The position numbers were made by a program, and so were the translations under genes. The notes below the pieces were generated by a model. The model saw only the letters and a program-made list of their open reading frames with translations. It was not told the DNA's origin and did not search any database. From JAVBQG01 sp031549185 (GTDB lineage Bacteria > Synergistota > Synergistia > Synergistales > Synergistaceae), in NCBI GenBank assembly GCA_031549185.1, contig JAVBQG010000027.1, positions 1 through 55,747 on the forward strand: a stretch of DNA of 55,747 nucleotides, written 5' to 3'. This document shows, in pieces, positions 7,814 through 15,815 of the stretch (position 1 is its first letter; every line of letters begins with the position of its first letter).

Positions 7814-9094
7814 ATGACAGCGAGAGTTGTAGTGGTAGGCGGCGGCATGGCCGGTTGTGCGGCTGCGATTGCGGCGAGGAAAAGGGGAGCGAACGTGACC
7901 CTGTTCGAAAAAAACGACGAATTGGGCGGTCTCAGCCTTGTTGCCGGCTGCTTTGGGGCGAACGGTCAACTTACCGCTCTGGAAGAGGCCATCGCCATGG
8001 GGGCGACGGAGATACCCGAAATATTGAGAACGCTCCTTCTGTATGAGAATGTCAAAATGCCCGGCAAAGAACATGTTTCCCTTTACGACTGTCGCAAATC
8101 GGCGGACGCCTTGCATCATGCCCTGGATCGAATGGGCGTTGCCGTAAAATTGCGTGCTCGCATGACAGAAGTGAAAAAAAACGACGATACCATTGCCGGA
8201 GTCGCTCTCGATAGCGGCGAATACTGTAACGGCGACTCTTTCGTCGATGCCACCGGCACTTCCGGTCCATTGGAAAACTGCGAGAAGTACGGCCACGGCT
8301 GCGTCGTTTGTCCTTGCGGCTGCCCTGCCTTCGGAGGGCGGATCAGCCTCGCGGCAAAAGCGGGGATTGTGGAAGAGGTCGGCGTGCGAGGCGACGGAGA
8401 GCCGGGAGCCATCACGGCGGCCTTCACGCTCGTCAAGGAGACGATCTCGCCGGAGCTCCGCGAGAAGTTGGCAAAAGGCGGTTCCTTTTTATACAAAGTC
8501 CCCGAATCGATGATACCTGTTTTGCTGAAAAGAATCGGCTCCGTGCCTACTTCCGTCACGCCCGACTATGCGGAGTATCTCACTCTGGAGGACAATGGGT
8601 ACGTGAACGTCATCGGGATACCGTTCATGAGGCGGGAGGAGCTGCGAGCGCTGCCGGGGTTCGAGAACGCACAGTACGTGCAGCCGCACGTCGGGCGGTT
8701 GGGCAACGCCGTCAGGTATATGGCCCTCGCCCCGAGGGACAACTGCCTGAGGGTAAGGGGCGTCGACAATTTGTTCGTTGCGGGAGATAAGGTCGGCGGA
8801 CAACCAAACGGCGTTACGGAAGCGTTTATCACAGGTACGCTGGCCGGGTTCAACGCCGGGTCGCAAGCAATGGGCACGGGGCTTCTCGAAATCCCGCAGG
8901 CGACCGCCATCGGCGATTTTATTGCCTTTACCAATGCGGAGCAGGGGAATATGTCCCAGCGCTATTCGCTAATGTGGGGCCCTTACTTCAAGAGAATGTG
9001 CCGGCTCGGGCTTTATTCGACCGACGTCGACACCCTGCGAAGAAGGATCTCTTCCGTTGGGATGGATGGTGTATTTTGTGGAGCCTCATCTTGA
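7814..9094 (+). CDS. FAD-dependent oxidoreductase, small TrmFO/MnmG-like
   Basis: The 426-residue flavoprotein begins with a Rossmann dinucleotide motif (VVGGGMAGCAAA, residues 7-18). A C-terminal FAD motif (NLFVAGDKVGGQPNGVTEA) resembles those of TrmFO and MnmG. A cysteine cluster, C163-x2-C166-x-C168-x-C170, follows C156 in the middle of the protein and could ligate a metal or serve in thiol chemistry. The ATG at 7814 has GAGGTG ten bases upstream; the ORF extends to 7742 without a better start. It is the last gene of the catabolic cluster, ahead of a strong hairpin. Its reaction is unknown. Confidence 0.82.
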   Translation: MTARVVVVGGGMAGCAAAIAARKRGANVTLFEKNDELGGLSLVAGCFGANGQLTALEEAIAMGATEIPEILRTLLLYENVKMPGKEHVSLYDCRKSADALHHALDRMGVAVKLRARMTEVKKNDDTIAGVALDSGEYCNGDSFVDATGTSGPLENCEKYGHGCVVCPCGCPAFGGRISLAAKAGIVEEVGVRGDGEPGAITAAFTLVKETISPELREKLAKGGSFLYKVPESMIPVLLKRIGSVPTSVTPDYAEYLTLEDNGYVNVIGIPFMRREELRALPGFENAQYVQPHVGRLGNAVRYMALAPRDNCLRVRGVDNLFVAGDKVGGQPNGVTEAFITGTLAGFNAGSQAMGTGLLEIPQATAIGDFIAFTNAEQGNMSQRYSLMWGPYFKRMCRLGLYSTDVDTLRRRISSVGMDGVFCGASS

Positions 9095-9112
9095 AAAGCG
9101 ACAGTGCGGGGA

Positions 9113-9155
9113 ATAAAAGCCTCTCGTCAGATGTATTGCGGCAAGAGGCTTTTAT
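9113..9155. terminator. Perfect 12-bp inverted repeat, probable bidirectional terminator
   Basis: ATAAAAGCCTCT (9113-9124) pairs perfectly with AGAGGCTTTTAT (9144-9155) across a 19-base loop. It sits between two convergent genes, and the A- and T-rich outer ends serve as U-tracts in either direction. Confidence 0.7.
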
Positions 9156-9184
9156 CCGAATTCTACCGCTATCCTACCTCCGGC

Positions 9185-9547
9185 TCAGAACCCGATCTCC
9201 GCGGGCACGTCGTGGACCTCGATGCCCAGAGCCATCGCCAGGTTGACCCACTTGCCGTTCTTGTCCAGCACATAGACGTAGGCGAGGTCGAGCTCGTCGT
9301 CGTTGACGCAGGCGCTCCACCAGTCGCCGTCCTGCCTCACCATCGAGACCTTGAGGATCTTCTCGCGCCGGGCCTTCGTGTCGCCGGCGGGCGCGCAGAA
9401 GTGCTTGATCTCCCTCTTCGTTTTCAGCAGCTTCACCGCCGCCTCGGCCTGTTTCTTCGTGACCCACATCGCCTGGTCCGCGAACGCGGCCGAGGCCAGG
9501 AGCAGGACCAGCAACAGCGCCGTCAGGTATTTTTTCGAGCTTTTCAT
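9185..9547 (-). CDS. Small exported protein of unknown function
   Basis: The 120-residue protein starts with a clear signal peptide (a lysine-rich head, a leucine/alanine core LLLVLLLASA and a cut near AFA-DQ). The mature part of about 95 residues holds two cysteines and a WWSACVNDDEL segment, and no family is recognised. The ATG at 9547 is preferred over the GTG at 9556 because AGGTGA lies seven bases before it. It is the last gene of a minus-strand group that includes a nitroreductase. Confidence 0.65.
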   Translation of the reverse strand: MKSSKKYLTALLLVLLLASAAFADQAMWVTKKQAEAAVKLLKTKREIKHFCAPAGDTKARREKILKVSMVRQDGDWWSACVNDDELDLAYVYVLDKNGKWVNLAMALGIEVHDVPAEIGF

Positions 9548-9560
9548 CTCTTTCACCTTC

Positions 9561-9860
9561 TCACCTGCCTTCGCGTAGCGAATGAAGGACGCGCCGCCCC
9601 TCGTCGGTCAGCCGGTACTTCTGCAACCTGCTTTTCGGCCTATCGGGAACGGTCATATCAATGAAACCCGCCCGCAGAGCGGGGATGAGGTAACGCGCGC
9701 GAAAGGATTTGCGGTCATCGAGTCCGAGCGCGCGCTGCAGCTCCTGCGCCGGCATTTCGCCCGACATGACCTCCAGCAGGCGCTCGACTTGAGGGCTGAC
9801 ATGAGGGCCGACATGAGGGCTTGCGCATTCCCCCAGCGCCTCGAGGATTATCGACAGCAT
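9561..9860 (-). CDS. Orphan winged-helix domain like the C-terminus of Fic/RecG-type proteins
   Basis: The 99-residue product resembles the C-terminal winged helix found at the end of many Fic-family and RecG-like ATP-binding regulators, with the diagnostic stretches SPHVGPHVSPQVERLLEV and IDMTVPDRPKSRLQKYRLT. No Fic or ATPase domain precedes it: an in-frame TGA lies upstream and the ATG at 9860 lacks a clear ribosome site. It may be a remnant of a larger gene or a stand-alone DNA-binding protein. Confidence 0.5.
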   Translation of the reverse strand: MLSIILEALGECASPHVGPHVSPQVERLLEVMSGEMPAQELQRALGLDDRKSFRARYLIPALRAGFIDMTVPDRPKSRLQKYRLTDEGRRVLHSLREGR

Positions 9861-9905
9861 GAACGCGATGAACGGCGCGGCGTGAAAACATTCCCCTCAC
9901 CCGCC

Positions 9906-10235
9906 TCACAGTCGCCCCAGCGCCATCAGGGCCACCGACCAGAGGAGGACGCCGCCGGCCGCCCGGGGCAGCGTGGCAAGGTACGCCCGCAGCAGGCAGG
10001 CGATGGCCCGTCTGTCCTCATCCCGCGCCCTCTCTTTTCCGTACTTGCGGTACAGGCTGCGAGCCAGGAAGAAAAAGATAGGCAGCGTCAACACGGCGTA
10101 GGCGGCGATGACCGGGGCTTGGCTGCGGACCATCACGAAGAACGTCACCTCCGCGAAGAGAAGAGGCCACAGGAGAACGCAGACGACGGCAACGGCGAGG
10201 GTGCCTCCCAACCCCAGATCGAAATGCGGCTCCAT
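9906..10235 (-). CDS. Small integral membrane protein, unknown function
   Basis: The 109-residue protein has three hydrophobic segments (about 9-32, 40-58 and 88-107) joined by a charged loop, KYGKERARDEDRR. No family is recognised. An AAGGAGG site lies directly before the ATG, and the gene starts 15 bases after the SH3-like gene, so the two are probably co-transcribed. Confidence 0.6.
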   Translation of the reverse strand: MEPHFDLGLGGTLAVAVVCVLLWPLLFAEVTFFVMVRSQAPVIAAYAVLTLPIFFFLARSLYRKYGKERARDEDRRAIACLLRAYLATLPRAAGGVLLWSVALMALGRL

Positions 10236-10250
10236 CGCACGCCCCTCCTT

Positions 10251-10580
10251 TTATCCCGCTCCCCCGAACGATACGACCTTCTCCGCCGGTATCCACCCGC
10301 GCGTTCCGTCTGCCGTTTTGGCGTACAGCCACGCGTAGACGATCTCTTCGATCTCGACGGGCTCGCCTCCCGCCACCACAAGCTCCGTCGGGTTGTAGTC
10401 CCGCGTCAGCCTGCCGTCCTTCACGAAAATGTCGGGCACATACGTCTTCATCCCATTGATCGCGCAGGACATCCAATGGGCATACTCCTCGTTCGGCGCG
10501 AGGTCTTCCACCGCCGCGCCGGCGGGAAAGGTCGGGAACGCCCCCTCCCCGTCGTGCCCGTCCGTCATGAACGTCTTCAT
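10251..10580 (-). CDS. Small SH3-like domain protein
   Basis: The 109-residue protein has no signal peptide. Its second half (VYAWLYAKTADGTRGWIPAEKVV) looks like a bacterial SH3-type domain, in which a tryptophan-glycine-tryptophan pattern precedes the last strand. The gene starts four bases after the nitroreductase stop, so translation is probably coupled. Its function is unknown. Confidence 0.6.
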   Translation of the reverse strand: MKTFMTDGHDGEGAFPTFPAGAAVEDLAPNEEYAHWMSCAINGMKTYVPDIFVKDGRLTRDYNPTELVVAGGEPVEIEEIVYAWLYAKTADGTRGWIPAEKVVSFGGAG

Positions 10581-10584
10581 GGCC

Positions 10585-11103
10585 TCAAAAGGCGTTATAA
10601 AAGACGGTCTCTTTTTCGTCCAGGCGCTTCTCGTGCATCGGTGAAGGGTGCGCGCTGGCGGCCGGGTAACCCGTGGGCAGGATTGCGACCGGGATCAGCT
10701 CCTCGGGGATCGCGTACGCCTTCCGCAATGCGACGGGGTCGAAGTGGCCCACCCAGGTCGTGCCCAGGCCCATTTCGGCGATCCGGAGCATCATGTGCGT
10801 CGTGACGATGGCGGCGTCCACCTCGCCCATGTCCTTGTCGTCGTAGAGGCGTTTCCAGCTCGTTGTCGTGTCGTAACAGACGATCAGCGCCAACGGGGCG
10901 TGGAAGTGATACGGCGTGCAGTCCTTCAGCCTGGCGAGGCGCTCCTCGTCGTCCAGAACCAGGACGCGCTGCGGCTGATAGTTCACCGCCGTCGGGGCGA
11001 GACGCCCCGCCTCCAGGATCGACTTCACCGCATCGGCCTCGACCTTCCTGCCATCGAACTTTCTCACGGAATATCTCTCTTTCGCCAACTCCAGAAAATT
11101 CAT
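10585..11103 (-). CDS. Nitroreductase-family FMN oxidoreductase
   Basis: The 172-residue protein has the family opening (RYSVRKFDGRKV), in which the RxSxRxF motif contacts FMN phosphate, followed by APTAVNYQPQ and a C-terminal LPTGYPA segment. Such enzymes reduce nitro compounds, quinones or flavins with NAD(P)H. The length is that of the compact members. It heads the four-gene minus-strand group and lies just downstream of a strong terminator, so it should have its own promoter. Confidence 0.9.
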   Translation of the reverse strand: MNFLELAKERYSVRKFDGRKVEADAVKSILEAGRLAPTAVNYQPQRVLVLDDEERLARLKDCTPYHFHAPLALIVCYDTTTSWKRLYDDKDMGEVDAAIVTTHMMLRIAEMGLGTTWVGHFDPVALRKAYAIPEELIPVAILPTGYPAASAHPSPMHEKRLDEKETVFYNAF

Positions 11104-11180
11104 GCTGATTCCCCCTTCGGTATGCGTGCGAATGGTTACGTCTGCTCTTATTGTAATACTTGTTTTCGCCAGTGGCGTAT

Positions 11181-11214
11181 AAAAAACGGCACCGGGGTTT
11201 GCTCCGGCGCCGGT
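11181..11214 (-). terminator. Rho-independent terminator on the minus strand
   Basis: Read on the minus strand, CGGCGCCGGAG pairs with CCGGTGCCG across a short loop and is followed by TTTTTTAT. It ends the toxin-antitoxin transcript and insulates the nitroreductase group downstream. Confidence 0.8.
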
Positions 11215-11245
11215 CTGTATGAAAAAGCATTTCGTTTGCCGCTCG

Positions 11246-11568
11246 TCACCCCACCTGCAAAAGCTCCAGCCAGTTTTGCGTGGCGTGCAAAATTCTGACG
11301 ACCGTTACGCTTCTCTCCTGTTCGTCTGTCGTGTAGAAAACCAAATAGTTTCCCGCCGCTGCCCTCCTCACGTCTCCAACTTTCAAACGCAAGACCGATA
11401 TGATCGGATTCCGTAAAGGGAATATGGCGAGGCCTTACAGCGCCTCGTCCACCATATCGAGCCATTTCTCCGCAGCCAGGCCGTTGTAAGGATATTTCCA
11501 ATATAAAGAACGATGTCTCTGATATCCGATTCGGCGACGCTTGTCAACGAGACGAAATAACGATTCAT
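11246..11568 (-). pseudogene. ParE/RelE-type toxin gene, frameshifted and with a nonsense codon
   Basis: Conceptual translation gives a ParE-like toxin in pieces. The first frame encodes MNRYFVSLTSVAESDIRDIVLYIGN. After a one-base loss the next frame encodes YNGLAAEKWLDMVDEAL. Then comes an in-frame TAA, and the same frame resumes as GLAIFPLRNP and, later, GNYLVFYTTDEQE and ending in TQNWLELLQVG. Repairing one base and one stop would restore about 106 residues, the normal family length. The toxin is therefore inactive, unless the lesions are sequencing errors. The antitoxin-like gene lies six bases upstream. Confidence 0.8.
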
Positions 11569-11574
11569 ACGAAC

Positions 11575-11742
11575 CTATCGCATCGTCTTCAAAAGCTCTC
11601 TCGAACGTTTCATGACATCCTCGGCAGGGGCCACCCGTCCGTTTCTCATATCGTCCAGGCCCTCCTTCAGCAGCCGGCATAACTCCTCATGGCGCGCCGC
11701 CAGGCGTTCTTCTTTCTCCAGTTTCGCAACCGTTTCGAGCAT
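11575..11742 (-). CDS. Antitoxin-like protein paired with the broken ParE toxin
   Basis: The 55-residue charged, helical protein (METV/ETVAKLEKEERLAAR region, ending MKRSRELLKTMR) lies six bases upstream of the ParE pseudogene, the usual antitoxin-first order. The ATG at 11742 has a GAGGTGAGG ribosome site four bases upstream, which argues against the longer open frame reaching 12015. No antitoxin family is firmly recognised. It may persist as an orphan antitoxin. Confidence 0.6.
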   Translation of the reverse strand: MLETVAKLEKEERLAARHEELCRLLKEGLDDMRNGRVAPAEDVMKRSRELLKTMR

Positions 11743-11822
11743 GTGCCTCACCTCGGTCACATCATACAACGCGACCGGCGAAGGCGACAACGGCAATCGG
11801 CCGGGCGCGACGAGAGAGCGGG

Positions 11823-12365
11823 TCAGATCTTCAGCTCGTCGGTCCCCACGACCTTCGCAAAGACGCCGTTCAAGGATGCCATGTAGGTCGCGTGGACGGT
11901 CTCGGCGGGGATCGTCGTCCCCTCCCAGGCGAGGTCGCGCGTCGTGCAGGCGTCGGCGAGCAGCGTGACACCGAGGCCGAAGTCGAAACAAGCCCGCACC
12001 GTCGTGTCGACGCACATGTGGCTCATCATGCCGCAGACGACAAGGTCGGTGATGCCGTTCTCTTTCAGAATCTCCGCGAGGTTCGTCCGGAAGAAGGCGT
12101 TCGGAGCGTGCTTGACGACCAGATACTCGCCGGGCGCGGGCGCCAGATTTTTATGGACCTCGGCCCCCTCCGTGCCCGGCAGGAAAAACGTCGCCCCCTC
12201 GCGCGTGTTGATATGTTGCACGTGAATCACCGGCAAGTCTTTCTCGCGAAACGTCCCCAGGACGCGCTCGACGTTCGCAAGCGCCCTCAGCGGCTCGCGC
12301 AACTCGCACCGTCCCCCCGGAAAGTAGTCGTTCTGCACGTCGATGATCAGCAATGCCTGCTTCAA
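11823..12365 (-). CDS. Isochorismatase-family cysteine hydrolase
   Basis: The 180-residue protein has the catalytic triad of the family: D9 (LIIDVQNDYF), K85 (VVKHAPNAF) and C118 (MMSHMCVDTT), with the cis-peptide segment GMMSH before the cysteine. These enzymes hydrolyse amides or isochorismate-like ethers, nicotinamidase and N-carbamoylsarcosine amidase being relatives; the substrate here is unknown. It lies 30 bases downstream of smc on the same strand and may be the tail of that transcript. Confidence 0.9.
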   Translation of the reverse strand: MKQALLIIDVQNDYFPGGRCELREPLRALANVERVLGTFREKDLPVIHVQHINTREGATFFLPGTEGAEVHKNLAPAPGEYLVVKHAPNAFFRTNLAEILKENGITDLVVCGMMSHMCVDTTVRACFDFGLGVTLLADACTTRDLAWEGTTIPAETVHATYMASLNGVFAKVVGTDELKI

Positions 12366-12395
12366 AGCGGTCAGCTCCTTTTTAAAGTGTTTCTC

Positions 12396-15300
12396 CTACG
12401 CCCAATCCTCCACCCGTACCCCGATCACCTGCGACAGGCCCGGCTCCGACAGCGTGACGCCGTAGAGGACGTCGGCGCGCTCCATGGTGACGCGGCGGTG
12501 GGTCATGACGAAGATCTGGCGCTCGCGGGCAGCGTCGCGGGTGAGGTCGGCGAATCTGCGCAGGTTGACTTCGTCGAGTGCGGCGTCGACCTCGTCGAGC
12601 ACCGCGATGGGACACTGCGCCACCTCCAGCGACGCGAAGAGCAGCGCGATGGCCGACAGCGACTGCTCGCCGCCGGAGAGCTGCGCGATGCTCTGCGGAT
12701 GTTTGCCCGGCGGGCGCGCGACCACGTCGACGCCGCTCTCCCAGAGCGAGTCGCCTTCGATCATCTCCAGCCTGGCGTCGCCGCCGCCGAAGAGTTGCTG
12801 AAAGAGCGCGCCGAACTTGCGGTCGATCTCCCCCAGCGCGTTCGTGAAAACCACACGCGCCTGCTCGTCGGCGTCGGCGATCAGGCGCTCGAGCTCGATC
12901 ATGCTTCCGCTGACGTCGTCGAGCTGGTCGCCGAGATAGGCGAGACGGTCGCGTAGGCTGCGGTCCTCCGACAGCACGCCCATGTCGACCTCGCCGAGCG
13001 ATTTCAAATTCCGGTCGCGCTCGCGGATGCTGCGGCGCAGCTCGTCCGGGTCCGCATCGTCAAAGGCGCCGCCGCCGGGATACGGGTACTGCTCCTCCCA
13101 GGTGGCGATCAGCTCCTCCTGCTCGCGGACAAGCTCAACCGAGCGTACCTCGGCGGCGCTCATCCGTCCGCGCGTCTCGACCAGCGAGAGGCGGGCCGTC
13201 TCCATGCGCGCGGTGCGCCGGTCGCGTTTGTGCGCGATAACGTCGTAACGGCCGCCGAACTCCTCCATCTCCGCCGTCACGACGCGGCGGCGCGATGCGA
13301 CCTCGGCGTAGCGGCGGGCGAGGCGCGTCAGGCTGGCCCTGTTCGTGATGACCTCCTGCTCGCACTCGGAGACCTCCTCGTCGAGGGCCGTCAGCTCGCG
13401 CTCGGCGCCGCGCAGCTCCGCGATCATGCGCTCGGAGAGCACGAAACCGGAGCGCAGCTTCTCCTCCGCCACCGCCACGCGGCTGCGGACGCTCTCGACC
13501 TCGCGGATCAGCGCCACGTCGACCTCCGTCGTCGCCTCCGGGGCCTCGGCGGCGAGTTCGCGCCGGCGGCGGCAGAGGTCGGCGTAGGCGCGCCCCCCCT
13601 CCGTCAGCTCGGCCACGATCCGCTCGCGCTCGCTTTTGGCGCGGGCGCGCTCGCGCAATATCTCCTCCCTGCGGGCGTCGAGCGCACTGCGCTCGGCCGA
13701 GAGGTCGCGGATCGCCTGCGACAGCTCGTCCTTCTTCGCGGCCGCCGCGGCCTCGTCCTCTTCCAGCTGCGAGAAGTCGGCGGCCAGCTTTTCGGCAAGC
13801 TTCGCCGCCGCCGCCGCGTCCGCTTCCATTTTCGCGAGGGCGGCCTTGATCTCGATGGCCTTGCCCGACTTCTGGGATTTTCCGCCGGAAATGCTGCCCG
13901 CCGGCTGGAAGACGTCGCCCTCCAGCGTCGCCACCGGGCCGCGGAAACCGCCGCGCACCAGCGCCTGCCCCGTGGCGTAATCCTCGACGATCAGCAGGTC
14001 GCCCATCAGGTGATCGAGGGCCGGCGCCCATTTCTTCTCCACTTTGATCAGCTTCATCGCCCAGCCGACGACGCCGTCGTCCGGCAGGCGGTGCGAGGTG
14101 TCCTGGCCGCGCCCCCGGCAGCGCTCCAGCGGCAGGAAGGTGGCGCGGCCCATCTGGCTGCTCTTGAGCTGATCGATGCAGCGCCCGGCCTCGTCCATGG
14201 TATCCACCAGCAGCCAGAACTGCCGGCCGCCGAGGAAGGCCTCCATGGCGCCGGCCAGCTCCGTCGGGCAGGTGAAGGCGTCGAGCACGGCGCACGGCTT
14301 TGCCGCGAGGCGCCCCAGCTTGGCGGCGGAGAGCACGTGCTGCACGGGGCGGGGATAGACCTCGAGCTGCGCCTGCTCCTGCAGCTCGGCGAGACGGTTC
14401 GCCAGCTTCGACGACTCTCGCCGGTTCTTCTGCAGGTCGGCCGAGACCTCCTGCAGACGCGCGTAGGCGTCGCGGTGCCGCTCGGCCGTCGCGCTCTGCT
14501 CCTCGAGCAGGCTCTCGTGGCGCTTTTCGAGCGCGTCGAGGTTTTTCTTGATCTCGCGCAGGGGGTCGTCGGCTTTTTTTTCTTCCGGGGATTCGCCGCC
14601 CTTCAGGTCGCGCAGGGCGAGGCCGAGAGCGCGCGTGCGGCCCTTGAGCGTGGCGATCTCGCCGTCGAGCGCTCCGCGCTCGCGGTTGCGCTTCTCGCGG
14701 GCGTCGCGGTCGCGTTCGACCGCCTCCTGCTGGGCTTTGTACTTCGTCTCGGCCTCTTCCAACCGCTTTTTGTTCTCGTTCAGCTCGTCGGTCGCGACCC
14801 TGCTCTGCGCCTCGGCGGCGTCACGCTCCTCGCGCAGTTTCTCCAGCTTGTCGGTCAGGTCGGCCCGCTCCTCCGCGATCTGGGAGGCGCGCCGCGTCGC
14901 GTTCTTGAGCGCCGCGCCGTAGCCGTAAGCCGTGCGCGTGAAGTTCGAGAGCGAGGCCTTCGCCTCGTCCAGCTCGCGCACCTGGTTCTGCCGCGTCTGC
15001 GACAGCTCGGCGAGGCTGCCCTCCAGAAAGGCGAGGCTGCGCTCCCAGCGCCGGCCCCAGCGCTCGCGAACGGCAAGCTCGTGGGTCAACTCCTCAGAGC
15101 CCTCGCGAGTCTTCGCGATCGCATGATCGTTCCTTGCGCGGCGCACCCAGTAGAGCAGCTTGCGCTCCTCCTCCAGGGCGTCGAGGATCTCCCGCGCCAC
15201 AGCCGCGCGCGCCACCTCCGGCGCGATCTCCTCCTTGCGGGCGGAGAGCTCGGCCGAGAAGGTCCGCAGGCGCTCGTACTCCTCGCGGGCCTCGCCAAGG

Positions 15301-15815
15301 CGCTCGGAGGCCTCGGTACGCCGCTTGCGGTAGGCGTCGATGCCGAAGAGCGACTCCAGCAGCACACGCCGCGCGGAGGGGCGCTGCTGGATCACCTCGG
15401 TCACGTCCCCCTGGCCGATGAAGGCAAAGCGGTCGCCCCCCAGCTGCCATAGGCGCTTGGTCTCGTCCAGCTCGCCCAGCGTGACGCGGGTGCCGTCGAC
15501 GTAGACCTGCGCGCCGGCGTCGGAGACGCGGCGCTTGATCGTGGTCACGCGCGTGCCGTCGCGCAGCTGGACCAGGACCTCGGCGTCGGAGGCGGCGCCC
15601 CGCGAGGCCGAGCCCTGAAAGAGCAGGTCGCCCTGGCGCGTGATGCGCAACTTGGAGGCGTGGCTATCGCCCAGCACCCAGCGCAGGGCGTCGAGCAGGT
15701 TGCTCTTGCCGCTGCCGTTGGGGCCGACGATGGCCGTCATGCCGGGCGCGAGCGGCAGGTCGTGCGACCCGCCGAAGCTCTTGAAGCCCTTAAGCAGAAG
15801 ACGTGCGATGTACAA
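12396..15815 (-). CDS. smc: Chromosome segregation ATPase SMC
   Basis: The 1139-residue protein has the full SMC layout. It has an N-terminal ATPase half with Walker A GPNGSGKSN (residues 31-39), a long coiled coil, a hinge at roughly 490-620, a returning coiled coil and a C-terminal half with signature LSGGEQSLSA and Walker B VLDEVDAALDE. It organises and helps segregate the chromosome. Length is close to the bacterial norm of about 1150-1190. Its start overlaps the end of the RNase E/G gene by 26 bases, so the two are translationally linked. ScpA and ScpB are not in the window. Confidence 0.97.
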   Translation of the reverse strand: MYIARLLLKGFKSFGGSHDLPLAPGMTAIVGPNGSGKSNLLDALRWVLGDSHASKLRITRQGDLLFQGSASRGAASDAEVLVQLRDGTRVTTIKRRVSDAGAQVYVDGTRVTLGELDETKRLWQLGGDRFAFIGQGDVTEVIQQRPSARRVLLESLFGIDAYRKRRTEASERLGEAREEYERLRTFSAELSARKEEIAPEVARAAVAREILDALEEERKLLYWVRRARNDHAIAKTREGSEELTHELAVRERWGRRWERSLAFLEGSLAELSQTRQNQVRELDEAKASLSNFTRTAYGYGAALKNATRRASQIAEERADLTDKLEKLREERDAAEAQSRVATDELNENKKRLEEAETKYKAQQEAVERDRDAREKRNRERGALDGEIATLKGRTRALGLALRDLKGGESPEEKKADDPLREIKKNLDALEKRHESLLEEQSATAERHRDAYARLQEVSADLQKNRRESSKLANRLAELQEQAQLEVYPRPVQHVLSAAKLGRLAAKPCAVLDAFTCPTELAGAMEAFLGGRQFWLLVDTMDEAGRCIDQLKSSQMGRATFLPLERCRGRGQDTSHRLPDDGVVGWAMKLIKVEKKWAPALDHLMGDLLIVEDYATGQALVRGGFRGPVATLEGDVFQPAGSISGGKSQKSGKAIEIKAALAKMEADAAAAAKLAEKLAADFSQLEEDEAAAAAKKDELSQAIRDLSAERSALDARREEILRERARAKSERERIVAELTEGGRAYADLCRRRRELAAEAPEATTEVDVALIREVESVRSRVAVAEEKLRSGFVLSERMIAELRGAERELTALDEEVSECEQEVITNRASLTRLARRYAEVASRRRVVTAEMEEFGGRYDVIAHKRDRRTARMETARLSLVETRGRMSAAEVRSVELVREQEELIATWEEQYPYPGGGAFDDADPDELRRSIRERDRNLKSLGEVDMGVLSEDRSLRDRLAYLGDQLDDVSGSMIELERLIADADEQARVVFTNALGEIDRKFGALFQQLFGGGDARLEMIEGDSLWESGVDVVARPPGKHPQSIAQLSGGEQSLSAIALLFASLEVAQCPIAVLDEVDAALDEVNLRRFADLTRDAARERQIFVMTHRRVTMERADVLYGVTLSEPGLSQVIGVRVEDWA

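Noticed and set aside
13230..15452. A 740-codon plus-strand ORF
   Set aside because: It is antisense to smc in a GC-rich region. The residues are low-complexity and rich in Arg, Ala, Leu and Gly, with no recognisable domain, while smc on the other strand is unmistakable.
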